A DNA stretch of 64,000 nucleotides, from NCBI GenBank assembly GCA_030762935.1, contig CM060896.1, positions 13,721,001 through 13,785,000 of the forward strand. The letters run 5' to 3'. The notes under the pieces are model-generated. The model was given only the letters and a program-made list of their open reading frames with translations, had not been told where the DNA came from and did not search any database. The DNA comes from Hymenopus coronatus (lineage: Eukaryota; Arthropoda; Insecta; Mantodea; Hymenopodidae). Positions 55,586 through 64,000 of this stretch are shown in pieces. Numbering within the stretch: the first letter of the stretch is position 1; every line of letters begins with the position of its first letter. The position numbers and the translations under genes were made by a program.

Positions 55586-56319
55586 AGGGTCGGCTGATAA
55601 GTCCCGACCTCACACAGATATGGCGCCACTAGGGTCGGCTGATAAGTCCCGGGTCTCTCACAGATATGGCGCCACTAGGGTCGGCTGATAAGTCTCGGGT
55701 CTCACACAGATATGGCGCCACTAGGGTCGGCTGATAAGTCTCGGGTCTCACACAGATATGGCGCCACTAGGGTCGGCTGATAAGTCCCGGGTCTCACACA
55801 GATATTGCGCCACTAGGGTCGGCTGATAAGTCTCGGGCCTCACACAGATATGGCGCCACTAGGGTCGGCTGTTAAGTCTCGGGTCTCACACAGATATGGC
55901 GCCACTAGGGTCGGCTGATAAGTCTCAGGTCTCACACTGATATGGCGTCACTAGGGTCGGGTGATAAGTCTCGGGTCTCACACAGATATGGCGCCACTAG
56001 GGTCGGCTGATAAGTCCCGGCCTCACACAGATATGGCGCCACTAGGGTCGGCTGATAAGTCCCGGCCTCACATAGATATGGCGCCACTAGGGTCGGCTGA
56101 TAAGTTCCGGCCTCACACAGATATGGCGCCACTAGGGTCGTCTGATAAGTCTCGGGTCTCACACATATATGGCGCCACTAGGGTCGGCTGATAAGTCTCG
56201 GGTCTCACACAGATATGGCGCCACTAGGGTCGGCTGATAAGTCCCGGCCTCACACAGATATGGCGCCACTAGGGTCGGCTGATAAGTCTCGGGTCTCACA
56301 CAGATATGGCGCCACTAGG
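55586..56319 (+). repeat. 46-bp minisatellite derived from the mariner TIR, 16 units
   Basis: Sixteen units of 45-47 bases: GGTCGGCTGATAAGTCTCGG, then GTCTCACACAGATATGGCG, then CCACTAG. The first half of each unit is the mariner TIR; the second half is the sequence just inside it. Units are in direct orientation with few differences (TCTC versus TCCC, GGGTCTC versus GGCCTC). Frames open on both strands reflect the repeats only. Confidence 0.95.
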
Positions 56320-56446
56320 CCAGTTAGACGGTAGCATCACATCGTTTAACTCCAGATTAACTTGTATCCATAGTTACAGGTGAATAAGTTGTTTAGTTTT
56401 CCAATGACAGCATTTTAAACAAGACAACTTTAGAGTTTACACGAAA

Positions 56447-57297
56447 ATGGAGGTTTTGGAAAAACGAGCAGTGATTAAATACTTCCATTTGAAAGCCTTA
56501 ACGCCCTAAGAAATCAAGGAGGAAATGGAAAGGAAAATGAAAGACTCTGTACCTTCGTATTCAATGATTCAAAGGTGGGTTGCACAGTTTAAAATGGGAC
56601 GTACGAGCACTAGTGATGAGCCTCGCTCTGGACGCCCTGTAGAAGTGACAACTCCAGAGATCATTGAAAAAATTCCTCGTTTAGTATTGCAAGACCGCAG
56701 ATTAAAGTTTTAAACATATCAAAAGAACGTGCAGGTAATGTTTTAGGAAATGCTTTGGGTTTTCACAAAGTCTCTGCAAGATGGGTGCCGTGTTTGTTGA
56801 AACCTGATCCAAAGTTGCAAAGAAAGTAAATCACAGACAAAACAATGGATTGCGCCAGGTGATCCAACTCCAAAAAAGACAGTCAATTTTGTCAGCTAAC
56901 AAGGTTATGGCGAGTGTTTTCTGGGATGCACAGGGAATTATTTTTATTTATTACTTGGAAAAGGGTAAAAAAAAATATCACTGGTGATTACTAAGCTAGC
57001 CTACTGCAACATTTGAATGATGAGGTCCATCTTCCAGACCTTGCAATGGGGAAAATGTGCGAATTAAAGTTATAACTGCTTGAACATTCACCCTCGTCGC
57101 CAGATCTACCACCCAGTGACTACCACCTGATCCCAAACCTCAGAAAATGTCTTGGGGGACAAGCATTTCACAGCAATGAGGAGGTCATTGATGCAGTAAA
57201 CAGCTATTTTGAGGACCTTGATAAATCGCTCTACAGAGATGGTTTAATTAAATTAGAACACCGATATGACAAATGTATTAGCCTTTCTGGAGATTAA
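56447..57297 (+). pseudogene. Mariner transposase pseudogene
   Basis: Starts MEVLEKRAVIKYF and has the N-terminal helix-turn-helix region with PSYSMIQRWVAQFKMGRTS and EPRSGRPVEVTTPE. An in-frame TAA lies at 56507-56509 and another at 56711-56713. Later pieces occur in other frames: KVSARWVP; VFWDAQGIIFIYYLEKG, where WD should be the first catalytic aspartate; SPDLPPSDYH with the third; LGGQAFHSNEEV; and the C-terminal YDKCISLSGD. The HDNAP block with the second aspartate is not visible. Multiple stops, frameshifts and that deletion make it inactive. Confidence 0.88.
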
Positions 57298-57459
57298 GTT
57301 GAGAAATAAAGCAACAACAAAAAAAAAATTTAAATGCTGTTTTCATTGAGAAGCGCGGGACTTATCACCCGATCCTTATATATAGCATTCCGTAACCTCA
57401 GGCCACCCAGTTAACCTATTTGGAAAAGATATGTAGTTTGTACAACCGGTATAAAAAAA

Positions 57460-57761
57460 ATCGGATGTGTTCCATTCACAGGAATTTCTCTACACCTCTG
57501 CAACAAATGAATATTAAAAAGCTTATTTTTCTATCTACATCATAATAACCTAGATAAACACTAGCAGGAACTGTTCTTATTACTTTCTTCCTAATAAATA
57601 GAAGGGAAAAAATAATTTGCTACATTCACATTATGTCCTCTTGCTATTTGGTAAACAATTTTTTATTCCAAACATTGCTCTTTTATCTACATCATGCTAA
57701 TCAAAATAAACAGAAGCGGAATTAGTCTTATTACTAGTCTCATTGTAGAAGGGAAATAAAA
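57460..57761 (-). repeat. HR duplicated-tail pair
   Basis: Two tail-only segments in tandem (57460-57611, 57612-57761). The second has the GTCCTCTTGCTATTTGGTAA variant. The arrangement matches 38466-39202. Confidence 0.8.
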
Positions 57762-58939
57762 CGCTCAACCACAGAAGCCATTGAACGACCAATCAACGAA
57801 GCAGCCGACGTTTAGCGTCCACAGGGAATACCCTTTCCAGCGAGCTGATTCCACAATTATGTCCATATTAAGCTAATAATAATGTTATAAAGAAATGATC
57901 AAGGGGGAGAAAAGAAAGAATTAGACAAATAACTTTGTGTATTAAAGTCACCGAATAATGGAGAAAGTATAGTTCTAGTCATTATGTTAGAAGAGAACGC
58001 GTTAGAATGATGTTACTAAATAAGAGGTTCAGTAAACTTAGTGTCGGAGTGAAGCAATTAGATAGCACGTCGGAGTAGAGAAGGCAGAAAATCAGTAAAT
58101 AAGGAATCTCGTTTCACTCAAAGTTCAGTTCATCGAACTAGTGTATTCAAAAAATCTAAGGGGCACGCAGTATGACATTTCTAAGAATTGACATAGTGAA
58201 ATAATTCTTGAGATTGAGCAGGCAAAGAGAATGACAATTGTCTGAATTGCTAATATAAAAATAACATTTGAAAAAGTAATTAGAGTGGGGAGTCAGATGT
58301 AGGCGGGGGTTTGGTTAATATAAGGACACGTATTTCTAAAATGGGCGCTTCCTGTGCTTAGACACACAGCTTCGCGTTACAGGTCGTAGCGAAACGCTAG
58401 GCTCATCACCCGTTTTGCGATGATTTCAAAAGGGTTCGCCAACAGCAGTTTAGCGAGTCCCTGTAACTCTAATTCTTTATAACGAAAACAAATTTTACTT
58501 CCACGTGAGTTTTAATACTCTGGAAGTACACAGATTTAATGTGATGATATAATTCCTCGTTCAGAAGCAGCTTAATGGTTATTCGTTCTAAAACAGTCGC
58601 CAACTAGTTCCACACATATCAGTTAATAGTCTCCATGAACTATTCTTACAAAGTTTAAATAGTGTTGTTCATTCTCGCAAACAGCGGCACATATGCTTAG
58701 TGAGAGAGTTCAGAGAAACATCCGCACCAACTGTAGGGCGCTGTCCTCGTATGTACATAAAAAAACTGTTCATCGGCGTATGTTCACAAGAATTCTCTAG
58801 ATTTTCTTGGCGCGTTTTCAAAGCAATTCAAAGATTCTTCAATATCGCTACCCTTGCACTATATTGTGTTTTCAGATATCATTTTCGAGGAGGGTTCATG
58901 TCAGCTTTAGAGCGTTCAGGTCACAATGGACGTCACAAT
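57762..58939. other. Anonymous DNA
   Basis: Over 1.1 kb with somewhat higher GC than the HR copies. A + frame of 89 codons at 58700-58969 shows no motif. No repeats, tRNA boxes or promoter cluster I can defend. Confidence 0.5.
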
Positions 58940-60311
58940 GGTGTATTTCCACTAATATATTTTTGGTGAATTTCCACTAATATCTATTTGGTACATTTTC
59001 ACTGATATCTATTTGGTGAATTTCCACTGATTTCCATCTGGTTCATATTCACTGATATTCATCTGGTTCATATTCACTGATATCCACCTGGTTCATATTC
59101 ACTGATATCTATCTAGTTCATTTTCACTGATATCCACCTGGTTCATATTTACTGATATCTATCTGGTTCATATTCACTGATATTCATCTAGTTCATATTC
59201 ACTGATATCCACCTGGTTCATATTCACTGATATTCATCTGGTTCATATTCACTGATATCTATCTGGTTCATATTCGCTGATATTCATCTGGTTCATATTC
59301 ACTGATATCCACCTGGTTCATATTCACTGATATCCATTTGGTTCATATTCACTGATATCTATCTGGTTCATATTCACTGATATTCATCTGGTTCATATTC
59401 ACTGATATCCACCTGGTTCATATTCACTGATATCCATTTGGTTCATATTCACTGATATCTATCTGGTTCATATTCGCTGATATTCATCTGGTTCATATTC
59501 ACTGATATCTATCTGGTTCATATTCACTGATATCCATCTGGTTCATATTCACTGATATCCATCTGGTTCATATTCACTGATATCCATCTGGTTCATATTC
59601 ACTGATATCCATCTGGTTCATATTCACTGATATCTATTGGGTACATCTTCACAGATATTTATTTGGTGTATTTTCACTGGCATCTATTTGGTGGATTTTC
59701 ACTGACATCTATTTGGTGAATTTTCATTGACATCTATTTGGTGCATTTTCATTTATATCTATTTGGTGGATTTTCACTGACATCTATTTGTTGCATTTTC
59801 ACTAATATCCATTTGGTGCATTTTAATTGACATCTATTTGGTACACTTTCTTTGACATCTATTTGCTGCATTTTCATTGAATTCTATTTGTTGTATTTTC
59901 ACTGATATCTATTTGGTGTATTTTCATTGACACCTATGTGGTGTATTTTCACTGACATCTATTTGGTGGATTTTCACTGACATTTATTTGGTGAATTTTC
60001 ACTAATATCTATTTGTACATTCCTCTGATATCTATTGGATACATTTCCACTGATATCCATTTCATGCATTTTCACTGACATCTGTTTGGTGCATTTTTAT
60101 TGATATATATTTGGAGCATTTTCATTGATATCTATTTCATGCATTTTCATTGACATCCATTTGGTGGATTTTCATTTATATCTATTTGGTGGATTTTCAC
60201 TGATATCTATTTGGTGCAATTTCACTGACTTCTATTTGGTGTATTTCCACTGATATTCACTTGTTGCATTTTCGCTGAAACCTTTTGGTGTATTATCATT
60301 ATATTCCATTC
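58940..60311. repeat. 25-bp minisatellite, about 54 units, two domains
   Basis: Unit GTTCATATTCACTGATATC plus a variable six bases (CATCTG, CACCTG, TATCTG). 58980-59640 is homogeneous. From about 59640 to 60311 units shift to TTGGTGNATTTTCACTGACA and are more divergent. A four-unit (100-bp) higher-order pattern repeats near 59255-59460. Confidence 0.93.
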
Positions 60312-60887
60312 AGTAAGTTTTGAAAGTGTGTTTTTTACATTTCATAGTCATATTTTATATTCATAATGTTAGATTAATAGTTTGGGCGCAATCAAAATAC
60401 TTCATAGCAAGTGTATTGTTTGTGTTGTTTTAGTGTCCTCTAATAAATTGTACTTTCAGACTTCTCGTGATTTTAGAAAGTGAACATTTTATCTACATGA
60501 AGTCAAACGCTAATTTTAGCCGCCTAAATATGACTTTCTTGTGTGTCTAAAATTACTTTTAAGGTCTGAGCAACTCTGAAGCAGACCTTTCACGGAATTT
60601 AATGTGTGCACCCCAGGCAGTGTTATAGGTGCTGACGTATAATCCGAGCGGGGATGTACTTTTTGTGAGCGCCAACTCTTAGAAGCAGCCAACTCCGTTT
60701 CTGTGTAAAAAGCCAATATCGTTGTCAAGGACCTTCTCTTTGCAGGCACCGGAAATGAAAAGTTCGCATTCCCGCAACGTGCCAGACATGCAAAGTGGTA
60801 AAGGTAAGGCTTCCACACAAGGCGATCCTCTCAACTTTACAATGTCGCCAATTTCAAATAGATATGAGCACATTTATTGGTAGAAAA
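60312..60887. other. Anonymous DNA
   Basis: A minus-strand frame of about 100 codons (60516-60818) shows no recognisable motif. No repeats recognised. Confidence 0.5.
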
Positions 60888-61549
60888 AAATGTTGAGCTC
60901 TATTCCCATGACTTTCTCTATATCTCTGCAACAAAGTATGGTCAATAAGCTTATTCTTCTACCTACTTCATGCGAATCGAGATAAACATTAGCAGAAACA
61001 GTCTTATTACTTAGTTCCTTGTAAGTAGAAGGGAAATAGGATAAACCGACGTCAAATGTTTTGATATGTGGTTGCTATGGAATTGAAATCCGTCTGTTTG
61101 AGTGGCCAGGAGTTGGCATATTCCAGTATGAGAATAGTTTAAAACTGGAACCAATAACAAGGAATATCTCGAAATCGGTCAACTCCAGGGGAAAAATTGT
61201 GTGTTTTAAGGAGATCTATATTTTTGTGCGGTAAGTTTTTGTTTATCTCCTACGGTTTACCAGTTATGCAAAATTCATCCAGAATAGAGATGCTTCCAGA
61301 GTCTATTCCCAGAAAATTCAGCAAATACATTTTGTTTATCATGTAAATAGGTTATATAAAAGAGATTTTAATCAAAATCGTTATAGCCATTTTTTTTTAA
61401 AAAATCAAATTTGTGATTTTTTTTTCCATGTGAAGGGTAGTTGCGGGTAGTGGAATTTTCTTGAAAATCTTCCTGTCGCATCCTTGGAAGATACCAAAAT
61501 TAAATACCAAGCTTGGTATTTAACAGTCTTTTCATTTTTGAGATACTCT

Positions 61550-61585
<36 letters not shown>

Positions 61586-61766
61586 ATAGACAAACGCAAT
61601 ATATTTTTCCTTTTTTTTTTTTTTTTTTTTTATTTATTTTTTTTTTTCTTTAAAGAGTCTCAAAGCTTATATTTCCAGTGAAATCTCGGTATGGAATTTT
61701 CGGGTGCAATACGAGTACAATACCTTCTCTGCGCACTATGTACATATTAATACGTGTAGAGAAAGT
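60888..61766 (-). mobile_element. HR element, near-complete copy
   Basis: Tail GTTGAGCTCTATTCCCATGAC with mutated terminus, hairpin CACTATGTACATATTAATACG right. Contains a clean AC tract (61553-61582) and long T runs (61606-61650). Confidence 0.88.
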
Positions 61767-61887
61767 AAAAATGAATTTCTTGTACAAAGGCAAGTTTCAT
61801 TTTCTTTTTGGGGCTTCGCAGGCAGCTGCGTTCCCCACCCCTTTACCTATCTTTCTATGCTCTAGTTTCTTGTTGATCTGTAATGTT

Positions 61888-62394
61888 ATTACTTTCTCTA
61901 CACGTACTATGTACATAGTGTATAGCGAAGGTATTGTATTGCACCCAAAAATTCCATACCGAGATTTCAACGAAAAAACATGTTTGAGACCGCCTGAATA
62001 AAAAAAAAACATTTTTAGAAAAATGTCCGTGTGTATGTCTGTGTGTATGTGCGTTTGTGTGCAGCATAGCTCAAAAACGAACAGACCTTAAAATACCAAA
62101 ATTGGTATTTAATGTTGGTATCTTCGAAGATTTTCAAGAAAATCCACCTACCCCAACTACCCTTCACATGGAACTTTTTTGGGAATTTTTTTTCTCAAAA
62201 ATGGCTCTTAACGATTTTGATTAAAATATCGTTTATTAAAGATATTTACCTGACAAATAAAATGTATATCTTGAATTTTTTGGGAATAGCTTCTGAAGAT
62301 AAAGCAAAAATGTAAATATCATAAAATAACACAACTGATGCGCTGCTTTGTGGAGTTATCCATTTCCAAGATATAGCGTGTTATTGGTTTAATT
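61888..62394 (+). repeat. HR element, tail half lost
   Basis: Good hairpin ACGTACTATGTACATAGTG, body to GGGAATAGCTTCTGAAGAT, then a broken remainder of about 90 bases. Confidence 0.85.
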
Positions 62395-62407
62395 TTCTTT
62401 CTTTGTT

Positions 62408-62637
62408 TATTTCTCTACAGTTACTAGGTACATTGTGTAGAAGTGGTATTTATTTCACCGGAAATATTTGGTACTTAAGTTTAGTATCACCCAAGGATGA
62501 GACACGAAAATATTTACATGACAAAGAAATGTATATGTTGAACTTCTTGGGAATAGCCTCTGAAGACCTGTTCATACTGAATAAGTTGCTGAATTTTGCA
62601 TAGTTAGTAAACTCTAAAAGATAGGCGAAAGCTTACA
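62408..62637 (+). repeat. HR element with several internal deletions
   Basis: Hairpin end TTTCTCTACAGTTACTAGG is decayed. The TTTCACCGGAAATA block is fused directly to TTGGTACTTAAGTTTAG. Ends before the tail. Confidence 0.72.
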
Positions 62638-62641
62638 GAAA

Positions 62642-62830
62642 AATCTGAAGTGTCCATTCACCTGATTTTCTCTACACCTCTGCAACAAATTATTGTTAAA
62701 AAGCTTAAGCTTCTACTTACTTCATGCTAATTGAGAAAAAATTAGTCTTATTACTTGTTTCCTTGTAAGTAGAAGCGAAATAAGGGAGTACTATAGGTTA
62801 AAGTGATAGTGAAAGCTGGTAGAGAAAGTA
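62642..62830 (-). repeat. Short HR derivative keeping only tail and terminal motif
   Basis: About 170 bases of complete tail (AATCTGAAGTGTCCATTCAC to AGTGATAGTGAAAGCTGG) join directly to the terminal motif TAGAGAAAGTAAAG of the hairpin end, with hairpin and body deleted. Confidence 0.8.
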
Positions 62831-63279
62831 AAGATGCTTGAATGCAACGCCAGGTACGTAAGAGTTGATGTTTCCTTGTTGCATTAACTGGGCATGGGAC
62901 ACCAGAAATGGGATCAACAGATGGAGTGAAGAAGGAAAAGATCGTTTTTCAGCTGCCAGAGAGTTAGCGCCTGTTCGCGATGATTCCGCACTCACTTGAA
63001 ATTCACATTCCGCTCTTTAAATCGTTTTCCAATATTTCTTCCTTTGAGTTTATGATTCATCACTGCTCTTGACATGTGTACGTTAACAACTCCCTGCACG
63101 TTTCCAGTTAATACAGCGCAGCTACTCCGCTTTCCATTTCTTATCTCCATTCCTTCACATTTCTTTCCTTATTCGTCACATTTTAGTAATTTTATTTTCA
63201 CATTTTCCGTTGTCCAAAGGAGCTGCTCATATTTCACAGTAAATTGAACTCTTGATGGAAATATATTTTAGATATGTAT
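62831..63279. other. No recognisable feature
   Basis: Anonymous sequence between HR copies. Confidence 0.55.
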
Positions 63280-64000
63280 TTTTACCTCCTCTACACGCAC
63301 TCTGTACATAGTATATAGAAAAGATAATCTAATGCACCCAAAAGTTCGATACCGAGATTTCACCAGAAATACATGTTTTGAGACCCCCTGAATAAAAAAA
63401 AGTATTTCTAGAAACATGTCCGTGTGTGTCTATCTATCAAGAAAATCCCCCCATCCCCAACTACCCTTTACATGAAATTTTTTTCGAAAATTTGATTTCC
63501 TAAAAAAATAGTTCTAAAAATTTGATTAAAATATCGTATATCAATGATATTTACCTGATAAATACAATGTATATCTTGAATTTTCTGGGAATAGTCTCTG
63601 AAGGCTATTTTATTCTGGATGAATTTTACGGCATTTTGCATAATTGATAAACCGTAAGAGATGGACAAAAACTTACCACACAAATAATGTAGAGCAAGTT
63701 AAGACACTCAATTTATGTTATATACATTATTTTCTTGGAGCGATCGTTTTTGAGTTATTCTTTGTTTTTTATATAAAACTTATACTTTTCTCATACAAGA
63801 ATTTGGCAACTCCTGACCATGCAAATAGAGGAGCTTCAGTCACTTTGCAACCAGATTTTGACTATCACTTTGACCTACCTTATTTCACTTCTACTTCCAA
63901 GGAAGCAAGTAATAAGACTATTCCTGCTAATGCTTTTTCTCGATTAGCATGAAGTAAATAGAAGTATAAAATTTTTAACAATAATTTGTTGCAGAGATGA
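63280..64000 (+). mobile_element. HR element, cut by the window edge
   Basis: Hairpin CACTCTGTACATAGTATATAG left. The segment from the GT tract to TCAAGAAAATCCCCCC is shortened. The window ends in the tail at GTTGCAGAGATGA, about 40 bases before the expected terminus. Confidence 0.88.

Larger units (their letters stand above)
55584..57378 (+). mobile_element. Complete but dead mariner element with an amplified 5' terminal repeat
   Basis: A 1795-bp Tc1/mariner element bounded by TA (55582-55583; 57379-57380). The left TIR CGAGGGTCGGCTGATAAGTC pairs with the right end read in complement, AAGGATCGGGTGATAAGTCC. Internal order: a 16-unit minisatellite made of the left TIR, a 5' UTR of about 125 bases, a broken transposase and a short 3' UTR. 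Without the amplified units the element would be about 1.1 kb, shorter than the usual 1.3 kb mariner because of coding deletions. Confidence 0.9.

Noticed and set aside
55932..56191. Overlapping repeat-protein frames on both strands of the 46-bp array
   Set aside because: They are translations of a mariner-TIR minisatellite.

Overview
This is repeat-dominated, AT-rich nuclear DNA of an animal. The many tRNA-derived SINEs, mariner-family (IS630/Tc1/mariner) transposons, non-LTR retrotransposon remnants, abundant microsatellites and total absence of packed ORFs, operons or Shine-Dalgarno sites exclude a prokaryote. An arthropod, probably an insect, is my best guess; that is an inference from repeat style and not from any host gene. 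I found no intact host protein-coding gene, rRNA or functional tRNA. Open frames are short (137 codons at most) and nearly all lie inside repeats.

The window is dominated by one dispersed non-coding family, called here HR (hairpin-ended repeat). A full unit is about 0.85-0.9 kb. One end is a long hairpin built round ACTATGTACATAGT. The other end reads ..GTAGAGAAAGTCATGTGAATGG..CACATCAGATTTTT. I count about 60 complete or broken copies on both strands, about 33 kb by hand-drawn boundaries, i.e. about half the window. For HR features, strand + means the hairpin end is at the lower coordinate. Copies nested in other copies let empty sites be read directly and show insertion at short T runs. An 11-bp motif (ACTTTCTCTAC) at the hairpin end is repeated inverted just inside the other end. 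Together this suggests a non-autonomous Helitron/Helentron-like element, but that class is a hypothesis.

Region by region: 1-7.4 kb has HR copies and retrotransposon crumbs; 7.5-8.9 kb is a 24-bp minisatellite; 9-17.7 kb is HR copies with nested HR and SINE insertions; 18.2-18.5 kb is a GC-rich island with CRE, E-box, TATA box and splice-donor-like sites, the only promoter-like stretch I would defend; 18.7-24.2 kb has HR copies plus two related decayed non-LTR reverse-transcriptase 3' ends and a large ATCT/GTCT microsatellite; 24.8-33 kb is HR and SINEs; 33.5-35 kb is a cluster of four SINE pieces; 35.7-48.4 kb is HR again, with a 76-bp tandem array of tRNA-like SINE heads at 39.4 kb; 49.5-50.1 kb is a fold-back mariner derivative inside an HR copy; 50.7-51.1 kb is a 121-bp tandem repeat; 53.2 kb is a second mariner fragment sharing the same rearrangement; 55.6-57.4 kb is a dead mariner whose 5' terminal inverted repeat has been amplified into a 16-unit minisatellite; 58.9-60.3 kb is a 25-bp minisatellite; HR copies continue to the end.

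The most unusual structures are the HR family itself with its readable empty sites, the mariner that carries a minisatellite made of its own terminal repeat, the rearranged mariner present as two copies with a shared breakpoint, and the tandem array of tRNA-like units.
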